The notes under the pieces were generated by a model. It did not search any database, had not been told where the DNA came from, and was given only the letters and a program-made list of their open reading frames with translations. From Pteria penguin (lineage: Eukaryota; Mollusca; Bivalvia; Pterioida; Pteriidae): 64,000 nucleotides of DNA. The stretch spans positions 40,456,045-40,520,044 of the forward strand of contig CM068592.1 in NCBI GenBank assembly GCA_035048485.1, written 5' to 3'. This document shows positions 1-13,387 of the stretch, one piece after another. A program made the translations under genes and the position numbers. Positions within the stretch are counted from its first letter, which is position 1; the number at the start of each line of letters is the position of its first letter.

Positions 1-1960
1 TACTAATGACAGAAATGTGGACATATTTGTCCCAGGAAATTTATCACATGATTTTAATCTTTATTGTCTGGTATTTCCCTCATAGCGCGTGCGTTGTACA
101 TTTATGTTTTGATTTTGGAATTTACTTTATTGTCATGAGTTAATTTTTTTCTATAATCCTCCAGTAAAGTTTAAAAAGCGTGACATTATAATAACAAGGT
201 ATGTACTAGTACTCTCTGCCTCTTATAGAACTCCATCAGGTTAGAGGATCTTAGCTTTAAGATGAACTTGTGATCACTGAATCGCAAGAATGCATATCGT
301 ACGTGAATATTTCAAGTGTATATCTACCTCGGAAACTACCTCCCATTAATAGGGACCGACTAACAGTGATTTTATACGCACATTTCCCTGTACTGTTGAC
401 ATAAACACACACAACAGCGTTATAGCCAGTAAGATTGTGGACGTTTTTGACTGACCATAACGAGATATTGACCTCCGATAGAAATACCTCGCTGCAGATA
501 AATGTCAATATCTGAAGATTTGTTTGAGCCCTATTGTTCATTCTTTGACGTAGACAATACTTTTATGTGATAGAATTCTGACCACAAATAAACGGTAACA
601 ATACCTGATACTGGAAATATATCCCAGAACTAAGAGTTGCCTGTCTTAATGGTACATTGTATCTATATCTGTCTTTTTTGTGTATTGTGTCTATAGATCG
701 ATAATTAGGAAACGATCCTTGAAGTGAGAAAATACTGCCTTCCCTGTTGAATCAGTGCCACACGGTTTCCTTATAACATGTTTTCTTTCCCTCACTTAAC
801 ACAAAATTTCCAGCTATCTTATTTTCGTTGTAGCGATATGCAGAATCTATGTTTCCATCATATACTAAATTTCCTCCTGTTTTACTCTATGACATTAATT
901 CTTCCCGTTTTTCTCGACTCCAAGCAATAACATTTCCCTTAACATCTTTACAGGTACACGGAGCTACAGTCTTTAAATACTCGCAAATGTTGTCTAGTTC
1001 CCGTCTTCGTTTATAAAACCCTGAATGCGCAAGGAATTAGTCAATCCTGCACTTGTTATATTCGCATGATTTATTCGAGGCATCAATAATACTGATTGAT
1101 CACCGTCACTTCAATCCAAAATTAATAAAAACTGTGGACAAAAACGACAGGAAAGTCACAACTAACGGCTTCTACGTACACTTCATGCACCTGATTCACA
1201 CATGATATTCACATGTGTATGTCCTCTATGATGGTTTACCGATGTGTATACCCAGGATACAAATGGTTTTTTTGTATACATGCAACAACACACAATTAAG
1301 GAATGACCTTGTGAGATGAACTTTCTCGAGCATTGACCCGTACCTGCGCCCTGGTGTCTACCAATGACTTTAAAATATTACGGACGTAAATGACGAGGTA
1401 GAAACATCCATCAATATTACAAAGCTGAAAGTTCTAATGAACACACAAAACAACAAGTATCATATGGATGACGTAATAGGCAGGTCATTTCGAGTCTTGA
1501 CCACATGTCTTTGATTTCTATCTGCTCATATCCATGTTATTGATATACCCCTACAGGTCCTAGACATTTCGGACTTGACGCCACGGGCACCTGTTCAGAA
1601 CGGGCGGGGCTTACATGCTGTACCAGTGTAAATTTCTTCCTTAATACACACCAATACAGTTCACGAGTATAGTACATCTGTATGTGTATGTGTAAACACA
1701 TTGCAAATGTAACGTGACTTTCACAAAATGCTCAATGCCTGCTATCTAACTTTAGAAATATGCCAATGCAAAATATGTTTACTTTGTTGAGAATTAAAAG
1801 TGTTCAGTAAATAATTATAAAACAGCTACTTGTCCCTGAATTCCCGTCAAATTCTATGTACTGTAATAACAAAACGCGACAGAACTGTTTGATTTTCTCA
1901 TTTAATGTCGCAAGATTATTTCATTAACATTGTGTCATTTTTTGTGGTATCACACAGAAA
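1..1960. other. Intergenic DNA, no gene recognised
   Basis: AT-rich unique-looking sequence with stop codons in all frames. The longest open frame is about 94 codons on the minus strand (257-541) and has no recognisable domain. I see no tRNA, rRNA or array here. It could hold exons too short to recognise by eye. Confidence 0.6.
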
Positions 1961-2036
1961 CTTAGACCAATGCCGTGGACCAACCGGAAGCAACGGCAGG
2001 TCTATTCCTCTAGACAAAGTCTATTGTGCAAGATGC

Positions 2037-2898
2037 AGAGTGCGTCTGATTCTGAGGGGTCGTGGGGTATATCGCTACACCAGTCCTCTAATTCTGAGGG
2101 GTCATGGAGTATAACGCTACACCAGTCCTCTAATTCTGAGGGGTCATGGAGTATAACGCTACACCAGTCCTCTAATTCTGAGGGGTCATGGGGTATATCG
2201 CTATCCCAGTCCTCTAATTCTGAGGGGTCATGGGGTATATCGCTATCCCAGTCCTCTAATTCTGAGAGGTCATGGGGTATATCGCTACACCAGTCCTCTA
2301 ATTCTGAGGGGTCATGGAGTATATCGCTACACCAGTCCTCTAATTCTGAGAGGTCATGGGATATATCGCTACACCAGTCCTCTAATTCTGAGAGGTCGTG
2401 GGGTATATCGCTACACCAGTCCTCTAATTCTGTGAGGTCATGGAGTATATCGCTACACCAGTCCTCTTATTCTGAGAGGTAATAGGGTATATCGCTACAC
2501 CAGTCCTCTAATTCTGTGAGGTCATGGAGTATATCGCTACACCAGTCCTCTAATTCTGTGAGGTCATGGGATAAATCGCTACACCAGTCCTCTAATTCTG
2601 AGAGGTCATGGAGTATATCGCTACACCAGTCCTCTAATTCTGTGAGGTCATGGAGTATATCGCTACACCAGTCCTCTAATTCTGAGAGGTCATGGAGTAT
2701 ATCGCTACACCAGTCCTCTAATTCTGTGAGGTCATGGAGTATATCGCTACACCAGTCCTCTAATTCTGAGGGGTCATGGAGTATATCGCTACACCAGTCC
2801 TCTAATTCTGTGAGGTCATGGAGTATATCGCTACACCAGTCCTCTAATTCTGTGAGGTCATGGAGTATATCGCTACACCAGTCCTTTAATTCTGAGAG
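2037..2898 (+). repeat. 42-bp minisatellite, about 20 copies
   Basis: Tandem monomers of 42 bp begin near TCTGAGGGGTCATGGAGTAT and contain CGCTACACCAGTCCTCTAAT. Variants differ at a few fixed sites (GAGGGG, GAGAGG or GTGAGG; GGAGTATA or GGGGTATA). The period is a multiple of three, so a 14-residue repeat (SSNSEGSWSISLHQ) stays open for 170 and 134 codons. A TAA at 2480-2482 splits the two frames. No coding signal lies outside the array, so a minisatellite is preferred over a repeat protein. The first and last monomers are more diverged, as expected when the centre is homogenised. Confidence 0.95.
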
Positions 2899-5800
2899 CC
2901 TAAAATTAGAGTTATTGTAGTGAGACTGTCTCTGTTAAAACGCACATCAAGTTCGTTTGTGATCCAACATTTTTTAAATATGAACAATTAAAATAGAAAG
3001 CATGTATGATATGAGAGAATATGATTCATATAACTTCTCATCACTTACATTTATTCCACGTCTATATTCCATTCACTACCTGAAAATTCCAAATATGATC
3101 AGATTCAATCACTACCTGCTCTGTTATATACATATATCATGAATCATAGGCTACGCCTTGTAATGCCTAAAAATTCCGCCTGAGTACGGCGCAATGACAC
3201 GGTGAAGAATCAATCGTCAACTCAGCATGAGCTACCCTTCTTCTAGTGAATATGTCATTCAAATTCCATTTAAAACGCGGAACTAGCTATACATTGTTGT
3301 TATATGCGTTCAAACATAAAACGAACAAAGATTCTCCACGCTTCGCTTACTGTGATATCCCTCTATGCCATACAAACTATGTTTATCTCTAAAGGTTTTC
3401 AATAACTTTCTCTACTCGTAAAAACAGTCGCCGTAAACTTCGGGAACAAGATCATAAAATCCTGCGACAATCACCCATTCGCCGAGTGCCATCCCGTGCG
3501 ACCCGAGAATTCCACGGTCGACGTTCCGCAAAATATTTACACACAGGAACTATATCCAGTGTTCCTTGTATATAAATCAAACACGAGCAGGTTGAAAGGT
3601 CCGGAATAATACAATTTACCTGTATCAGGTGTTGATTAAGGATAATTCAAATACATCAAACATTGCTGAATCGCCGAGAAATGTTAGGAGACGATCTTGA
3701 AGCGAGGGCGGACATTTTTTTTTGTAAATTTCAAACACTTTCTACGCCTTTATAGTGTTCCAGTAGAGTGTGTAAATGACTCGGGATTTACACTAATAGT
3801 AAAAGACTGCGTTTACAGGAGTTTCATATTTCATTCTTTTGTGAACATAATTTCCTTACTGCATACATGTATTGTGTTTAATAAACAATACTACCGGCAC
3901 TTCTCTTTATAATAACCAAAGCTTAGGAGTCAAAGACGTGTCGCTTATTTATACTGTTCACCAGTATTCGTCGACGAAAGAGCAGATAACTGCCGCGCAA
4001 CAACGTTAGTCATTCCGCGATCTCTAGAGACGTTATCACGACGTCAAATGTTACACCCGGAGACGTCAACTTCACTATAATCTCTGTGACCTTGTCATAC
4101 TTGACAATAATCTTTTATGACCTCATCATGACCTTATTGTCTTGTCACACCTTTTATCATTCATGATACTTCAGCCATATATAGTAATGAACATGTAAAG
4201 CTGGGAGGATCTACGATGTGTTCCATGGTGGAGAATGCAAAACCAGTCACTGTGGACTGAACAAATTACCTTAACATGTCAAAAACAATATCATAATAAA
4301 GAGATAAATGAATGAATTAATAAATGAATAAATGTCAACCTTATCCAAAAAGATGACGTTTTCCAGATTCATCTCACATCAGACTGACCACTGGTGATCT
4401 TGATAAATAGACTATTCTGAAGCCAAATAAATCACGCATACAAAACACGTATTCAAAATGGAACGAATTACGCACAAATATAAGGGAAACACTCTACGTA
4501 AATTCCTATTCAGAATCTTTGCTTCGGTGTAGGAATATATATGTAGGTGTTATGTTACACGATAGTGATGAGGGAACAAGTCATTGGATTAAACAAACGT
4601 CACAAGAGGATCTTACCTTCGCCATGGTATCTTTATATACCTATACATAACACGTGGAAAACAAAATCCACTCTCTTCCCCTTTTCAAACAGAAGCTCTC
4701 ACAGAAATCCTGATCAGGCAGTCATTTTGCGTAAAACGCTGGCCATCATTCTCAAGAGGAAATAACACTGTATCAATCCGTCCGACGTCAGAATGGTGTC
4801 CGGCAAGCGTGAATGACCAGACAAGGGCAGTCTCTATACATACCTCTACATAATCAGTAGAATACACGTCCGTAGACAACGGGCTATTAAGTGTATTACA
4901 TTATTCACAGCCGTGATGAAATGATCCGTTAATCGCGAAGCATTAAAGTGGCATATTAAACGTCCGTCACGTCACTCAGGCACGGACGCACGTCAAAGAT
5001 CGTGCGGAGGCCTGTGGACGTCGGGTTAGAATGGGGAATGTGCCGGGTGATTACACCACTTTTACGTTTTTGTTTGTCAACATTTTGTTTGTTTGTGACC
5101 ATAAAGATTTTTCATCTTTGTGATAGCAGGTACTGTCCGGATACGATCACTACCTTCGGCAGACACCCTAGGAGACTGCCTTTTCTCTCCAGACCAAGAT
5201 TCAGTACAAATCCTGACAGCATTGAGTGGTTTCTCCTGCTCAGTCGCTGTGAACGCTTAACATAGAGATGCTTAAAGCAAAAATAGGTCATCACGGTTGT
5301 GGCGATGGTGGCACCTGTGTCGGTGATACCAGTAAAAAGATTCAGTGCTTTATTCCATTCGGTCACATAGGACCTTAAATTAAAGTTATGTTCAATGGGT
5401 CATCACAGTGGCGGCACTAGTATCGGTGGTATCAGTATTGGTACAAGAGTTACTTAGTCTTTAGACTCTTGTTAAAAACACTAAGTGGCAAGTCCTTCGG
5501 ATCTTAATCACTCGGGTCCGAGGAATTTGCCTACCCCAGTGGACTTTTTGTACTGACGTTTCGAGGCCGAAACATAAAATGTACTGAAGTCAATGAAGAG
5601 TTGAGTTACCTCACTCTTCAACGTGGCGATATGATTGAATGTTGGAGGTCACGCAGTACCCCTAACTCACAAACCAGGGATCCGTTTTACAGAAAAACGT
5701 TTACTTAAAATCGTAAAATTCTGACGACACATTAAATGTAGATAATGTATGTAGCAGACATCTCTGCTTGAGGTAATTCAAATCATTATTTTCATTAATT

Positions 5801-6376
5801 CAGGAGTCATTTATATTTAAGATTTGTCGTCAGTTCTTTCGTAAAAAACTGGTCCTAGCAACTATATGAAGTCACCACAGGAACAACGAAGTATCATTAC
5901 ATTTTAAAAAGAAGTTCTCTAGTGCGTCCCGGATCTCTTTGTCGGATGATTGACTATGCCATGTTACATTACTTAAACACCATGTACATCAGGCTTGCAT
6001 CCAATCTACTGCCACGGTATACATGTATCTGATGACACATGTCGTAAACTAAAAGCATTTGAAATGTGTTAGCGACATCCTCGCGCGAGACCTCATACTA
6101 ATGTATTTGATCACTAAGTCGCACTCTTGGCTACACCTATGACGGGAAAATGAATGTCACTATTTGTTTAAGAACACGAAAAATTCAGAAGTATATAGGA
6201 AAAGGCGTCTTTTTGCATATATTTTAATAAAAATAAAAAAAAATTTCTTGCAGTATTTCAAAACTGGAATGGGGTCCTTGCCTTATACCTGATAACTCAT
6301 AAAGCAGTATGGGACCGCTTTCCCATATATTATTGCTTTACTAAGTTGCTTTAGTTGATTTTGTTATACATATACA
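2899..6376. other. Intergenic DNA with minor repeats
   Basis: Mostly unique AT-rich sequence. Two diverged copies of a roughly 48-bp segment beginning GGTCATCAC lie at 5286-5335 and 5398-5445. A minus-strand stretch around 3425-3540 reads as about 40 sense codons but is closed by stops on both sides and matches nothing I recognise. Open frames at 3697-3912 and 5002-5265 are cysteine-rich or hydrophobic and look like chance. Confidence 0.5.
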
Positions 6377-6560
6377 CAGGGGCAGGCGTGGTGTAGTGGT
6401 TAAGCGCTTGGATTGCGGCGCCGACGATCCGGGTTCGATTCCCGGGTTGCGCCACTATGTTTAAGAGGTTGGTAGCCTCCTGCTTCCATGTCGCGATATA
6501 ACTGAAATATTGTTGAAAGCGACGTAAAACGCCAATCAACCAACCAACCAACTACACATA
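6377..6560 (+). mobile_element. tRNA-derived SINE (V-type tail), apparently complete
   Basis: The tRNA-like head (about 6379-6453) has an A box reading TGGTGTAGTGG and a B box GGGTTCGATTCCC, which together form an internal RNA polymerase III promoter. The body contains GATATAACTGAAATATTG and the conserved 3' string GACGTAAAACGCC, then a CAAC/CAAC repeat tail to about 6551. This is the arrangement of V-domain SINEs of molluscs. It is non-autonomous and would need a partner LINE for retrotransposition. Both promoter boxes are close to consensus, so this copy is relatively young. A CA-rich run (6580-6605) follows. Target-site duplications were not resolved. Confidence 0.85.
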
Positions 6561-6656
6561 TACACAAAGACGGATATACAAAAAAAAAAAACACACACAC
6601 ACACGGTGGTTCTTTAACATGCCGCAGAAATTCATGAAATCATGGCATCAGTTTTG

Positions 6657-6728
6657 AGGTAGCTGACCGACCTTGTAACCTATCTTGTAAAATACTACCT
6701 ACCTTGTAACCTACCTTGTAAAATACTC
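6657..6728. repeat. Short direct duplication, about 31 bp x 2
   Basis: The phrase CCTTGTAACCTATCTTGTAAAATACTAC occurs twice with small changes, a local slippage-type duplication. No function is evident. Confidence 0.6.
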
Positions 6729-7177
6729 TACATCCCTTAAACTAGACCCTACTGTTCACATTTAAGATGTACCCAGAAAACAAAATAAAAATGCCAAGAA
6801 AACACCCAAATTACGTGCAGCTTACTGAATCACATAACCGTCTACACACAATATACTGCACCGCTATCCTGTCCCTAAACCAGTATTCGCGGTCTTTCAT
6901 TAGAAGTTCAGAGTTTTAAAGGTTTAAAGTCATATAAGCACTCCGACTGGGACACTTTTTCAATAAAGTAATTCATGAATATGACACTGCGATATCTATC
7001 TGTCAGCAGACTGGATCTTGTAAACAGATTGTCGGTCATCTTATTCCTTACAGTAATTATAAATATAGGGGAAAATGTATACGTTGACTTGATGAAGGAC
7101 TTCACTACAACGTAGTTAAAGCTGTAAATTATTTTTAGATATTGACTGAACACATCATAGACTTCTCCCACTACTGC

Positions 7178-8800
7178 ATGGGCAGGCCTAGTGTGATGGC
7201 AAAGTGCTGCCCCACTATTACGGTAGCAGACCTAGTGTGATGGCAAAGTGCTGCCCCACTATTACGGTAGCAGACCTAGAGTGATGGTAAAGTGCTGCCC
7301 CACTATTACGGTAGCAGACCTAGTGTGATGGTAAAGTGCTGCTCCACTATTACGGTAGCAGACCTAGAGTGATGGTAAAGTGCTGCCCCACTATTACGGT
7401 AGCAGACCTAGTGTGATGGTAAAGTGCTGCCCCACTATTACGGTAGCAGACCTAGTGTGATGGTAAAGTGCTGCCCCACTATTACGGTAGCAGACCTAGT
7501 GTGATGGTAAAGTGCTGCCCCACTATTACGGTAGCAGACCTAGAGTGATGGTAAAGTGCTGCCCCAGTATTACGGTAGCAGACCTAGTGTGATGGTAAAG
7601 TGCTGCCCCACTATTACGTGAGCAGGCCTAGTGTGATGGTAAAGTGCTGCTCCACTATTACGGTAGCAGACCTAGTGTGATGGTAAAGTGCTGCTCCACT
7701 ATTACGGTAGCAGACCTAGTGTGATGGTAAAGTGCTGCCCCACTATTACGGTAGCAGACCTAGTGTGATGGTAAAGTGCTGCCCCAGTATTACGGTAGCA
7801 GACCTAGTGTGATGGTAAAGTGCTGCCCCACGATAACGGTAGCAGACCTAGTGTGATGGTAAAGTGTTGCCCACTATTACGGTAGCAGACCTAGTGTGAT
7901 GGTAAAGTGCTGCTCCACTATTACGGTAGCAGACCTAGTGTGATGGTAAAGTGCTGCCCCACTATTACGGTAGCAGACCTAGTGTGATGGTAAAGTGCTG
8001 CCCCACTATTACGGTAGCAGACCTAGTGTGATGGTAAAGTGCTGCTCCACTATTACGGTAGCAGACCTAGTGTGATGGTAAAGTGCTGCCCCACTATTAC
8101 GTGAGCAGACCTAGTGTGATGGTAAAGTGCTGCCCCACTATTACGTGAACAGGCCTAGTGTGATGGTAAAGTGCTGCTCCACTATTACGGTAGCAGACCT
8201 AGAGTGATGGTTAAGTGTTGCCCCACTATTACGGTAGCAGACCTAGAGTGATGGTAAAGTGCTGCCCCACTATTACGGTAGCAGACCTAGAGTGGTGGTA
8301 AAGTGCTGCTCCACTATTACGGTAGCAGACCTAGAGTGATGGTAAAGTGCTGCCCCAGTATTACGGTAGCAGACCTAGTGTGATGGTAAAGTGCTGCCCC
8401 AGTATTACGGTAGCAGACCTAGTGTGATGGTAAAGTGCTGCTCCACTATTACGGTAGCAGACCTAGTGTGGTGGTAAAGTGCTGCCCCACTATTACGGTA
8501 GCAGACCTAGTGTGATGGTAAAGTGCTGCCCACTATAACGTGAGCAGGTTTTGTGTGATGACAAAGTGCTTATCCCACTGTTACGGGGGAACGCTTTGAG
8601 TGATGGTGAAGTGGTGCCCCCACTATTATGGGGATAAGCTTTGTGTGATGGCAAAGTGCTTCTCCCACTATTATTGGGGAATGCTTTGTGTGATGAGAAA
8701 GTGTTTCTCCCACTATTAAAGGAGAAGAATTGTGTGAGTTCAAAGTGCTTTTCCCACTATTACGAGAGCAGGCTTTGAGTGATTGCAAAGCGTCACTTGG
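7178..8800 (+). repeat. 45-bp array derived from a SINE, about 30 copies plus diverged edge
   Basis: About 30 monomers of 45 bp (core CACTATTACGGTAGCAGACC then TAGTGTGATGGTAAAGTGC) run to about 8560. Five or so more diverged monomers of about 46 bp follow to about 8795. The array begins with GGGCAGGCCTAGTGTGATGG, which parallels the SINE head at 6379 (GGGCAGGCGTGGTGTAGTGG). Immediately after the last monomer comes AGACGTAAAACC followed by CAACCAACCA, the SINE 3' tail. The simplest reading is a SINE whose internal segment, including a degenerate A box, was tandemly amplified. The graded divergence at the right edge fits an older, non-homogenised border. Confidence 0.85.
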
Positions 8801-8865
8801 TTACTTCCAGCTGGCTAATAAAATTCTTAAAAGAGACGTAAAACCATTTTCAACCAACCATCCGA
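8801..8865 (+). mobile_element. SINE 3' tail bordering the 45-bp array
   Basis: The sequence around 8832-8862 reads AGAGACGTAAAACC then CAACCAACCA, matching the tail of the SINE at 6521-6551. It sits directly downstream of the tandem array and supplies the missing 3' end of the parental SINE. Confidence 0.7.
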
Positions 8866-11200
8866 ACCATTATTAGTATGGAGATGTCGATAAAAACCGC
8901 GATCACGTATCACTTTGTAAGAGATCGGCGGGGTGGGTACACTGAGCAAAATTTCAGGTGATACACACAGGTAGCGCCACTGCATAGGCGAAGTAATTCA
9001 GACGTGAATTAAAAAAATGAATCTATTTCCTTTTGGAATTGTATTTATAAACAACAAAATTTCTTCTGTTGTTTCATCTGTTTACAGGCATTTACTCATT
9101 TTATTCGGCAAGAAGGGATTGGGGCATTATAAAGATTATACAGTAAAAAATATACCTTACCCTGTCGTCCTCATTGGATATTCTTACTCAATCAACCAGT
9201 ACATACAAAACAACATACACATCTAATACATCCAAAATGTCAAAATTCTGAGTACAATTACTCTGGAACTCTAACTTCCAACATTTCCCACAGGTGAACG
9301 ATTCCTAAATAATTCCAAATACGTGAATAAATCCTTTTAAGGTAAACAACCTATAGGGGTTTTCCCTTTTCATCGGAAGTTTGTACAGATAAAGTATGGC
9401 CTTTCTAATCCTTATTTAGTAATATGTTAATTAATTTTACCTGTTTGTGAAATGACTAGTAATAGGTTTTACTCCCACCGATCGCGCCTGACACCTGACG
9501 CTCCCTCTGATACTATAATGTTTATTATGTCACGTGTTGATATAACAGATTACGTCTTGTCAATGGATTTTATAATCAGAAAAAAACTAATTATCTACCT
9601 GAATGTATGAAATGACCTTTCAAGCGTTGGGAACGTTGTAAAGACGAAATTTGTATGTCAAAATTCGATTACATGTAACGATTGCTCTTTGAACATTTAT
9701 ATTGGTAAATGCAGAAGAATGAGATATACGAGTCAATATAATTGTTTTTTATTTACCAGTACCCAACGCTCTTCTCACTGAACTACCTGAGATGAAGACA
9801 TTATATATAAGCAAAACAAAATCACATTCGTCTCAAGGATATGTTTCCATGGAAAAAGTAGGAAAATAACCCATCGACCTGTACTTGTATTACACGACCA
9901 TACAACTATCACTGTAACTCGAGAAATGATAAAGCACCATGTCAAGGGAGGGTTATGTGTTCAGGATGACACACGAACTAGACCTTGCCAATGCTACTGA
10001 CGTTTTAACCAAGACCAAAATAAATAATAAATTTACAATATGACAAATAAATCAAGAATACATGCATACATGACAGAATATGATCATATACCTTGAACAA
10101 ATTTACATATTAAACTTTAAGCTTCTATTAGGGGTGTAACCAAATGAGTTGATTTGATGTAACATGATATACATGTACGTAGGAAAATAAAAAGAAGTTT
10201 GAATATGAAGACATCATCGTAACATTGCCTCCCCCGCCTTCCCCCCCCCCCCCCACGCTGTTTAAATCACACGTCAATGGGTGTATCGTACTGACATGGG
10301 TGATGAAAACATGTATACCTCATTGAAGGGAAGAGAGAAATCTGTAAAGTCGTCAAAGTATGGGTGTGTGCTGAATCCTCCACCCAGCTTTGTATGTTAA
10401 TTACCGCTACCTGATAGGCCAAAATAAGCTGAATAACGGAATTACCATATATTCTTAAGATGTGTGTGTGTGTATGTGTGTATGTATGTATGTATGTATG
10501 TTCGCGTGTTTAACACGAATATTAAATGAACAGCCACTGTTAATAATTTCATAAGTAAGGAGGGGGTTATAACACAACTTATATAGGGGCATTGTATACT
10601 TTGTATATTTCTATTTGAAATACACATCACTGTCGTATCCGTCTAATATACATGTACATATCTCAAGTAAATACGTCTACTAAGCGCTCACCACAGGTGA
10701 TATAACCCTGATACAATCCTAGCCTCTGTACACGTATCGCAGGTATATCTATAACAAAGACATCAGCACCTGTGTCAAACTCCGATTCTGCAGATGCTTT
10801 TTGGCGAGCTATGTGTTCCTGGCAAACAGATGTGTTACAGCAAGGTACAAAACATTCCCCATTGCTGCTAAATTCTCGATTATGTAATGCCAAGAGGTAT
10901 ATATATATATATATATATACATCCAACGGGATCTGACAGATAAAACGTATACACCAAGTAACAGGTAAATCCCTACAGTCGTGCCGTGACCCTTCACCAA
11001 GGTGAATGTAACAGGAGATCAAACTTGTCAAATGGTTATATACATTGCAAATCATATCACTCTATGTAGATTCCTACCAGGTATGTCGCCCCAAAATATT
11101 CTGATCGTAGCACAATATTTATACAATGCTCATTGGCAATATATTGCAGGTCACCTTCACACAGAACTGCAGTGTCGAGAATTCTCATCAAAAGTTTTGT
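8866..11200. other. Intergenic DNA with simple repeats
   Basis: No gene recognised. It holds a C-run (about 10230-10254), a GT/GTAT microsatellite (10461-10502) and a short TA run (10898-10918). A minus-strand open frame of 130 codons (10663-11055) crosses the TA run, so it contains an IYIYIY stretch, and shows no domain. It is probably spurious. Confidence 0.5.
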
Positions 11201-11202
11201 AG

Positions 11203-11350
11203 AATTAACTCTTCCATTTACGCTCGAAAAATTGTTAAATCAGATGACGTCACAATACTTTACACCTCAGTCATACCTCGGACAAACATTGAAAATATAT
11301 TGTGATGTCACGTAATTCGACAAATTTTTCGCGAAATGGAAGGGTCAATT
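11203..11350. mobile_element. Hairpin MITE carrying TGACGTCA, 148 bp
   Basis: Left arm 11203-11257 and right arm 11298-11350 are imperfect inverted complements. Both contain CTTCCATTT, AAAATT and TGACGTCACAATA-like strings (the right arm reads TGATGTCA, a CpG-to-TpG type change). The spacer is about 40 bp. There is no open frame. A short palindromic element with subterminal inverted repeats and no coding capacity is typical of a MITE. Family assignment is not possible by eye. Confidence 0.6.
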
Positions 11351-11354
11351 GATT

Positions 11355-11519
11355 TATTTACTCGCTTTACGTTACTCAGTAATATTGCATCTTTATAATG
11401 GCGGCACCTTCGTGATGCGTGACGATGAATTCTAACCAATGTAACGGGCCACCAGGCGTAGTGAAGGACATACGAAGTGCCAACAAATGTCATGGCATCT
11501 CGATGTTTGTTGTCTCGTC

Positions 11520-11560
<41 letters not shown>

Positions 11561-11645
11561 AAGCAACGACCAAACTCCGTTCGGATTCGAATCCATGACC
11601 CTCCTATCCTGAATAGAAGACCTTTACCTCTAAGAAAAAAATAAT
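11355..11645 (-). mobile_element. Minus-strand SINE with internal GA microsatellite
   Basis: Read on the minus strand, the tRNA-like head lies near 11570-11640 with a B box GGATTCGAATCC. The body is interrupted by (GA)n at 11521-11559. The 3' tail near 11360-11412 reads GGTGCCGCCATTATAAAG then CAATATTACTGAGTAACGT, which resembles the V-domain tail. The microsatellite probably grew inside the SINE. Confidence 0.65.
11521..11559. repeat. (GA)n microsatellite
   Basis: About 19 uninterrupted GA units lie inside the minus-strand SINE. They create a run of serine-leucine codons on the other strand, which is not a real protein. Confidence 0.95.
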
Positions 11646-13380
11646 AATAAATAATAATAGAATAAAAGATGAAAAAGAAAGAAAAAAAGGAGAATGATAA
11701 TTACAAAAATCAATTATTCAACAGATATATATCAAAACACACAATACCAAAAAGAATAAGCGCGTTAACTCTGTGTAATACACTAATTTATCACACCCAG
11801 TCATGTTTCTGACTATAGATAAACGACTATGATGCAACGAGCTCAAAGGAGAAGTATATCTCACCTTCATATCACCGCATCACGAAAATGCATATATGAC
11901 TCAGACGTTTGAACATAAATTATCATAAACGTTTCCCATGCATATGAAAATATGCATACTGAAAAAGAGGGGGTGTTATATCCTGGCTGGATTGTGAGTT
12001 CTTTCTCACCGACGGAACTGGAAACCGAACATCCCCATCTTAACTAGCAATTTACGTAAGGCCAAATCATGAGATATATTTTTTTTTCACATTTCACATC
12101 GCACACGACCGGAATAAGTTTAATTAATGCGACCGGGATAATTCTATTGAACCGCTGATTCCGGCTAAAGTTCACCATTTTCAGGGAAAAGATCAACACT
12201 TAATCACATGTATTAATATGATTACTGATCAAACTTCCAACTTACTGATAACAGTTCCGTTTCGATCATGTCGAAGTACTATTACCACTTTTCGAAGAAA
12301 TGAAACACAATCATACAGAAATGGAAATATCACAAGATAATAACATAGCAACTTACACTAGTTTTGTGACTCGCTTCTGCATCTTATTCCACTGCAAGTA
12401 CACACCTTGATTACGAGCAAACCAGGTAAACCGTTCGCTTTCTGTATTGTTCTCACCTGTACACACTGGGTGTAAACATTGAACACCTCTTAATAACTTC
12501 CTAACAATGGCCGCACTTATTCATCATCATTTACATTTTATTCAAATTTGGAAACTCCATACTCCGTGATACCATTGACAGGGTCCATCTTGACCATACT
12601 GGTGATCGGGGCAAGTGTGTATTGAAGGGAAATCAACCAACTAGCGGAGTTATCATTTGTTAACAGCGTATTCAAATTCTGGAATTCAATACTTGATCGA
12701 CACGTACATATCTCTATGTACATGTACGTTAAGAGAGCAAAGACTGATGGAGGCAATTCGAAAAAATGGCGAATAAAGCAACTGTCACACTTTTATTTAT
12801 TTTCAATGAATCATTCGTGGAACTTAAAAGAAACTTTTAAACTGGTTCGCCCATGAAATGTCATCTATCTATTCATCAGTCCTATTTCATTCTTCCTCGT
12901 TTGTTTGTAAATTCATTGTCTATCAGATGACGGTACCTAGCGCAGTATTATTGTTACAAGATCACATGATATTTTCACAAGGACGAAGTATATGAAGTAA
13001 TGTATGATTATTGTATCATGTATTTGTATATATAGAAATTTCAAATTCAGTCATTGTTTATTCAAGAATGGTTGAAATTACCTAATTATTTACTGAAAAG
13101 TTTACTTATTGGGCGAGAGGCAACACAAAGGTGGACAGGGGAGGTCGGGGTGTAGTTATACCTGTACATCTTCTTCAATTTTCGCGATATAATCAATTTC
13201 AGACGACCAGAAGCACACACTGTCAAAACCTTAACATGTAAACACACACACATATGATGTCAAACCTATCCATGTGGACACACGTAAAAACATCTTTTCA
13301 AATTGTTTCCATGTCATGGTATACTTTGGCATGTAAAACATCCCTCACTGTCTTGGGTGATATAGTACAAAATTATGAAA
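11646..13380. other. Intergenic DNA, no gene recognised
   Basis: AT-rich sequence with A-rich low-complexity DNA at 11634-11700 and a small palindrome (GCATATGAAAATATGC) at 11940-11957. No convincing open frame or array. Confidence 0.5.
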
Positions 13381-13387
13381 CAGTGCA

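Noticed and set aside
1970..2920. Open frames of 170 and 134 codons with a 14-residue repeat
   Set aside because: They lie wholly inside a 42-bp minisatellite; openness follows from the 3n period, and a unit variant introduces a stop mid-array.
3425..3540. Possible minus-strand exon reading GMALGEWVIVAGFYDLVPE
   Set aside because: Only about 46 codons between stops, no clear splice sites and no family recognised; chance cannot be excluded.
6379..6453. Functional tRNA gene at the SINE head
   Set aside because: A and B boxes are good but the sequence continues into a SINE body and V-type tail, and no proper acceptor stem or terminator was found.
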